From positions 1,612,001-1,676,000 of the forward strand of contig JAIWNF010000001.1 of NCBI GenBank assembly GCA_025093555.1: DNA of 64,000 bases. Reading direction: 5' to 3'. The position numbers and the translations under genes were made by a program. Below are positions 63,701-64,000 of this stretch, in pieces. The stretch is from Circinella umbellata. Lineage: Eukaryota > Mucoromycota > Mucoromycetes > Mucorales > Lichtheimiaceae. Within the stretch, counting starts at the first letter, position 1. Every line of letters begins with the position of its first letter. The notes under the pieces were generated by a model. The model worked only from the letters and a program-made list of their open reading frames with translations, did no database searches and was not told the origin of the DNA.

Positions 63701-64000
63701 GAATTAGAAGCTAGGCGTCGAGCTGTACTTGAAAAGGAAGAACAAGATCGTTTAGCTCGTCATGCTGCAATTCAAAAGGCAGAAGAGGAACGTGAAGAAG
63801 AACAAAGGCGCCAACAAGAAGCAGAAAAGAAGGCTAGGGAACCTCCTGCTCCTGCTCCTGCTCCGCCAACACCGGCATCCATTCCTACACCACCTCCACC
63901 TCCACCTGTTCAATCTACACCATCTGTACCAGCTATTCCGGAAGATGAATCGATACCTCCACCTCCACCAGCCCCAGAAGTTTCATCATCATCGGATCCG
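60737..64000 (+). CDS. PAN1: Pan1-type endocytic actin-regulatory scaffold, 3' end cut
   Basis: EH-domain scaffold of the Pan1-Sla1-End3 coat at endocytic actin patches. Exons: 60737-60791, 60873-60968, 61053-61116, 61215-63204, 63280-63406, 63504 to the edge; over 900 residues visible. EH1 spans the first four exons (IRLSFIGPADQAKFEDLF, VAARDILTRSRL, KIWDLSSIA, LTFPEFAVAMYLTSEKL). A Gln/Met-rich linker follows, then EH2 (SPEEKQRYREIFHAWNTPG, LMKIWHLADRDNHGSLDEDE, FGIAMHLIYRKLN). Coiled coils occupy about 62280-62980 and 63510-63840. A proline-rich C-terminus (PTPPPPPPVQ) continues past the window, where a WH2 motif would be expected. Exon phases all fit. Confidence 0.93.
61426..61550 (+). 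repeat. QPMMTGM repeats in the PAN1 linker
   Basis: Three PMMTGM motifs separated by Gln runs and two MSPQQQ words lie between EH1 and EH2. They recall the Thr-Gly repeats that Prk1-family kinases phosphorylate in yeast Pan1 but do not fit the LxxQxTG consensus exactly (Met at the Gln position). Confidence 0.7.
63462..63484. repeat. AT dinucleotide microsatellite in PAN1 intron 5
   Basis: About eleven AT units lie within the intron between the exons ending 63406 and starting 63504. Confidence 0.9.

Overview
The window is nuclear DNA of an early-diverging filamentous fungus, most likely a Mucoromycota/Mucorales-type genome. The reasons are its strong A+T richness, compact genes split by many short GT-AG introns (about 50-150 bp), and its gene set: an EH-domain Pan1, a GBD-FH3-FH1-FH2 formin, a two-domain Cas1/CASD1 O-acetyltransferase, and WDR91, which I know from animals and not from yeast. 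The assignment to a group is inference; no rRNA, tRNA or marker locus is visible.

Layout, left to right. 1-5.1 kb: a formin on the minus strand, cut by the left edge at the start of FH2. 6.2-8.3 kb: two tandem GNAT acetyltransferase genes (minus). 9.9-12.7 kb: Msp1/ATAD1-type AAA ATPase and a HAD-family hydrolase (both plus), then a convergent ERI1-like exonuclease (minus, to 14.0 kb). 14-19.3 kb is gene-poor: decayed reading frames and a small inverted repeat whose arms keep a common short reading frame. 19.3-28.8 kb: WDR91, a GH47 alpha-1,2-mannosidase and CK2 alpha, all plus. 30.9-31.7 kb: an unrecognised small gene (minus). 31.7-40.8 kb is a 9-kb desert holding a large inverted repeat (about 32.8-36.0 kb), a probable 35-residue zinc-knuckle peptide gene and one orphan exon-like segment. 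40.9-43.8 kb: Cas1-type polysaccharide O-acetyltransferase (minus). 44.9-49.3 kb: exocyst SEC10 (minus, 16 exons). 50.4-53.3 kb: a divergent pair, mitochondrial rhomboid protease (minus) and an SLC25A46/Ugo1-like carrier (plus). 53.6-55.3 kb: proteasome ATPase RPT4 (minus). 56.0-57.5 kb: TFIIA large subunit (minus). 57.5-60.7 kb: intergenic, with a 330-bp Tc1/mariner-type MITE. 60.7 kb to the right edge: PAN1 (plus, cut by the edge).

Themes: polarised growth and trafficking (formin, Pan1, Sec10, WDR91, GH47, Cas1) and mitochondrial membrane quality and fusion (Msp1, rhomboid, Ugo1-like carrier). Most genes are ordinary housekeeping genes. The most unusual material is the two head-to-head inverted repeats, one of which contains a palindrome kept by paired changes, and the rhomboid/carrier pair that shares a 213-bp promoter region. 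Exon limits were read by eye from GT-AG sites and frame continuity.
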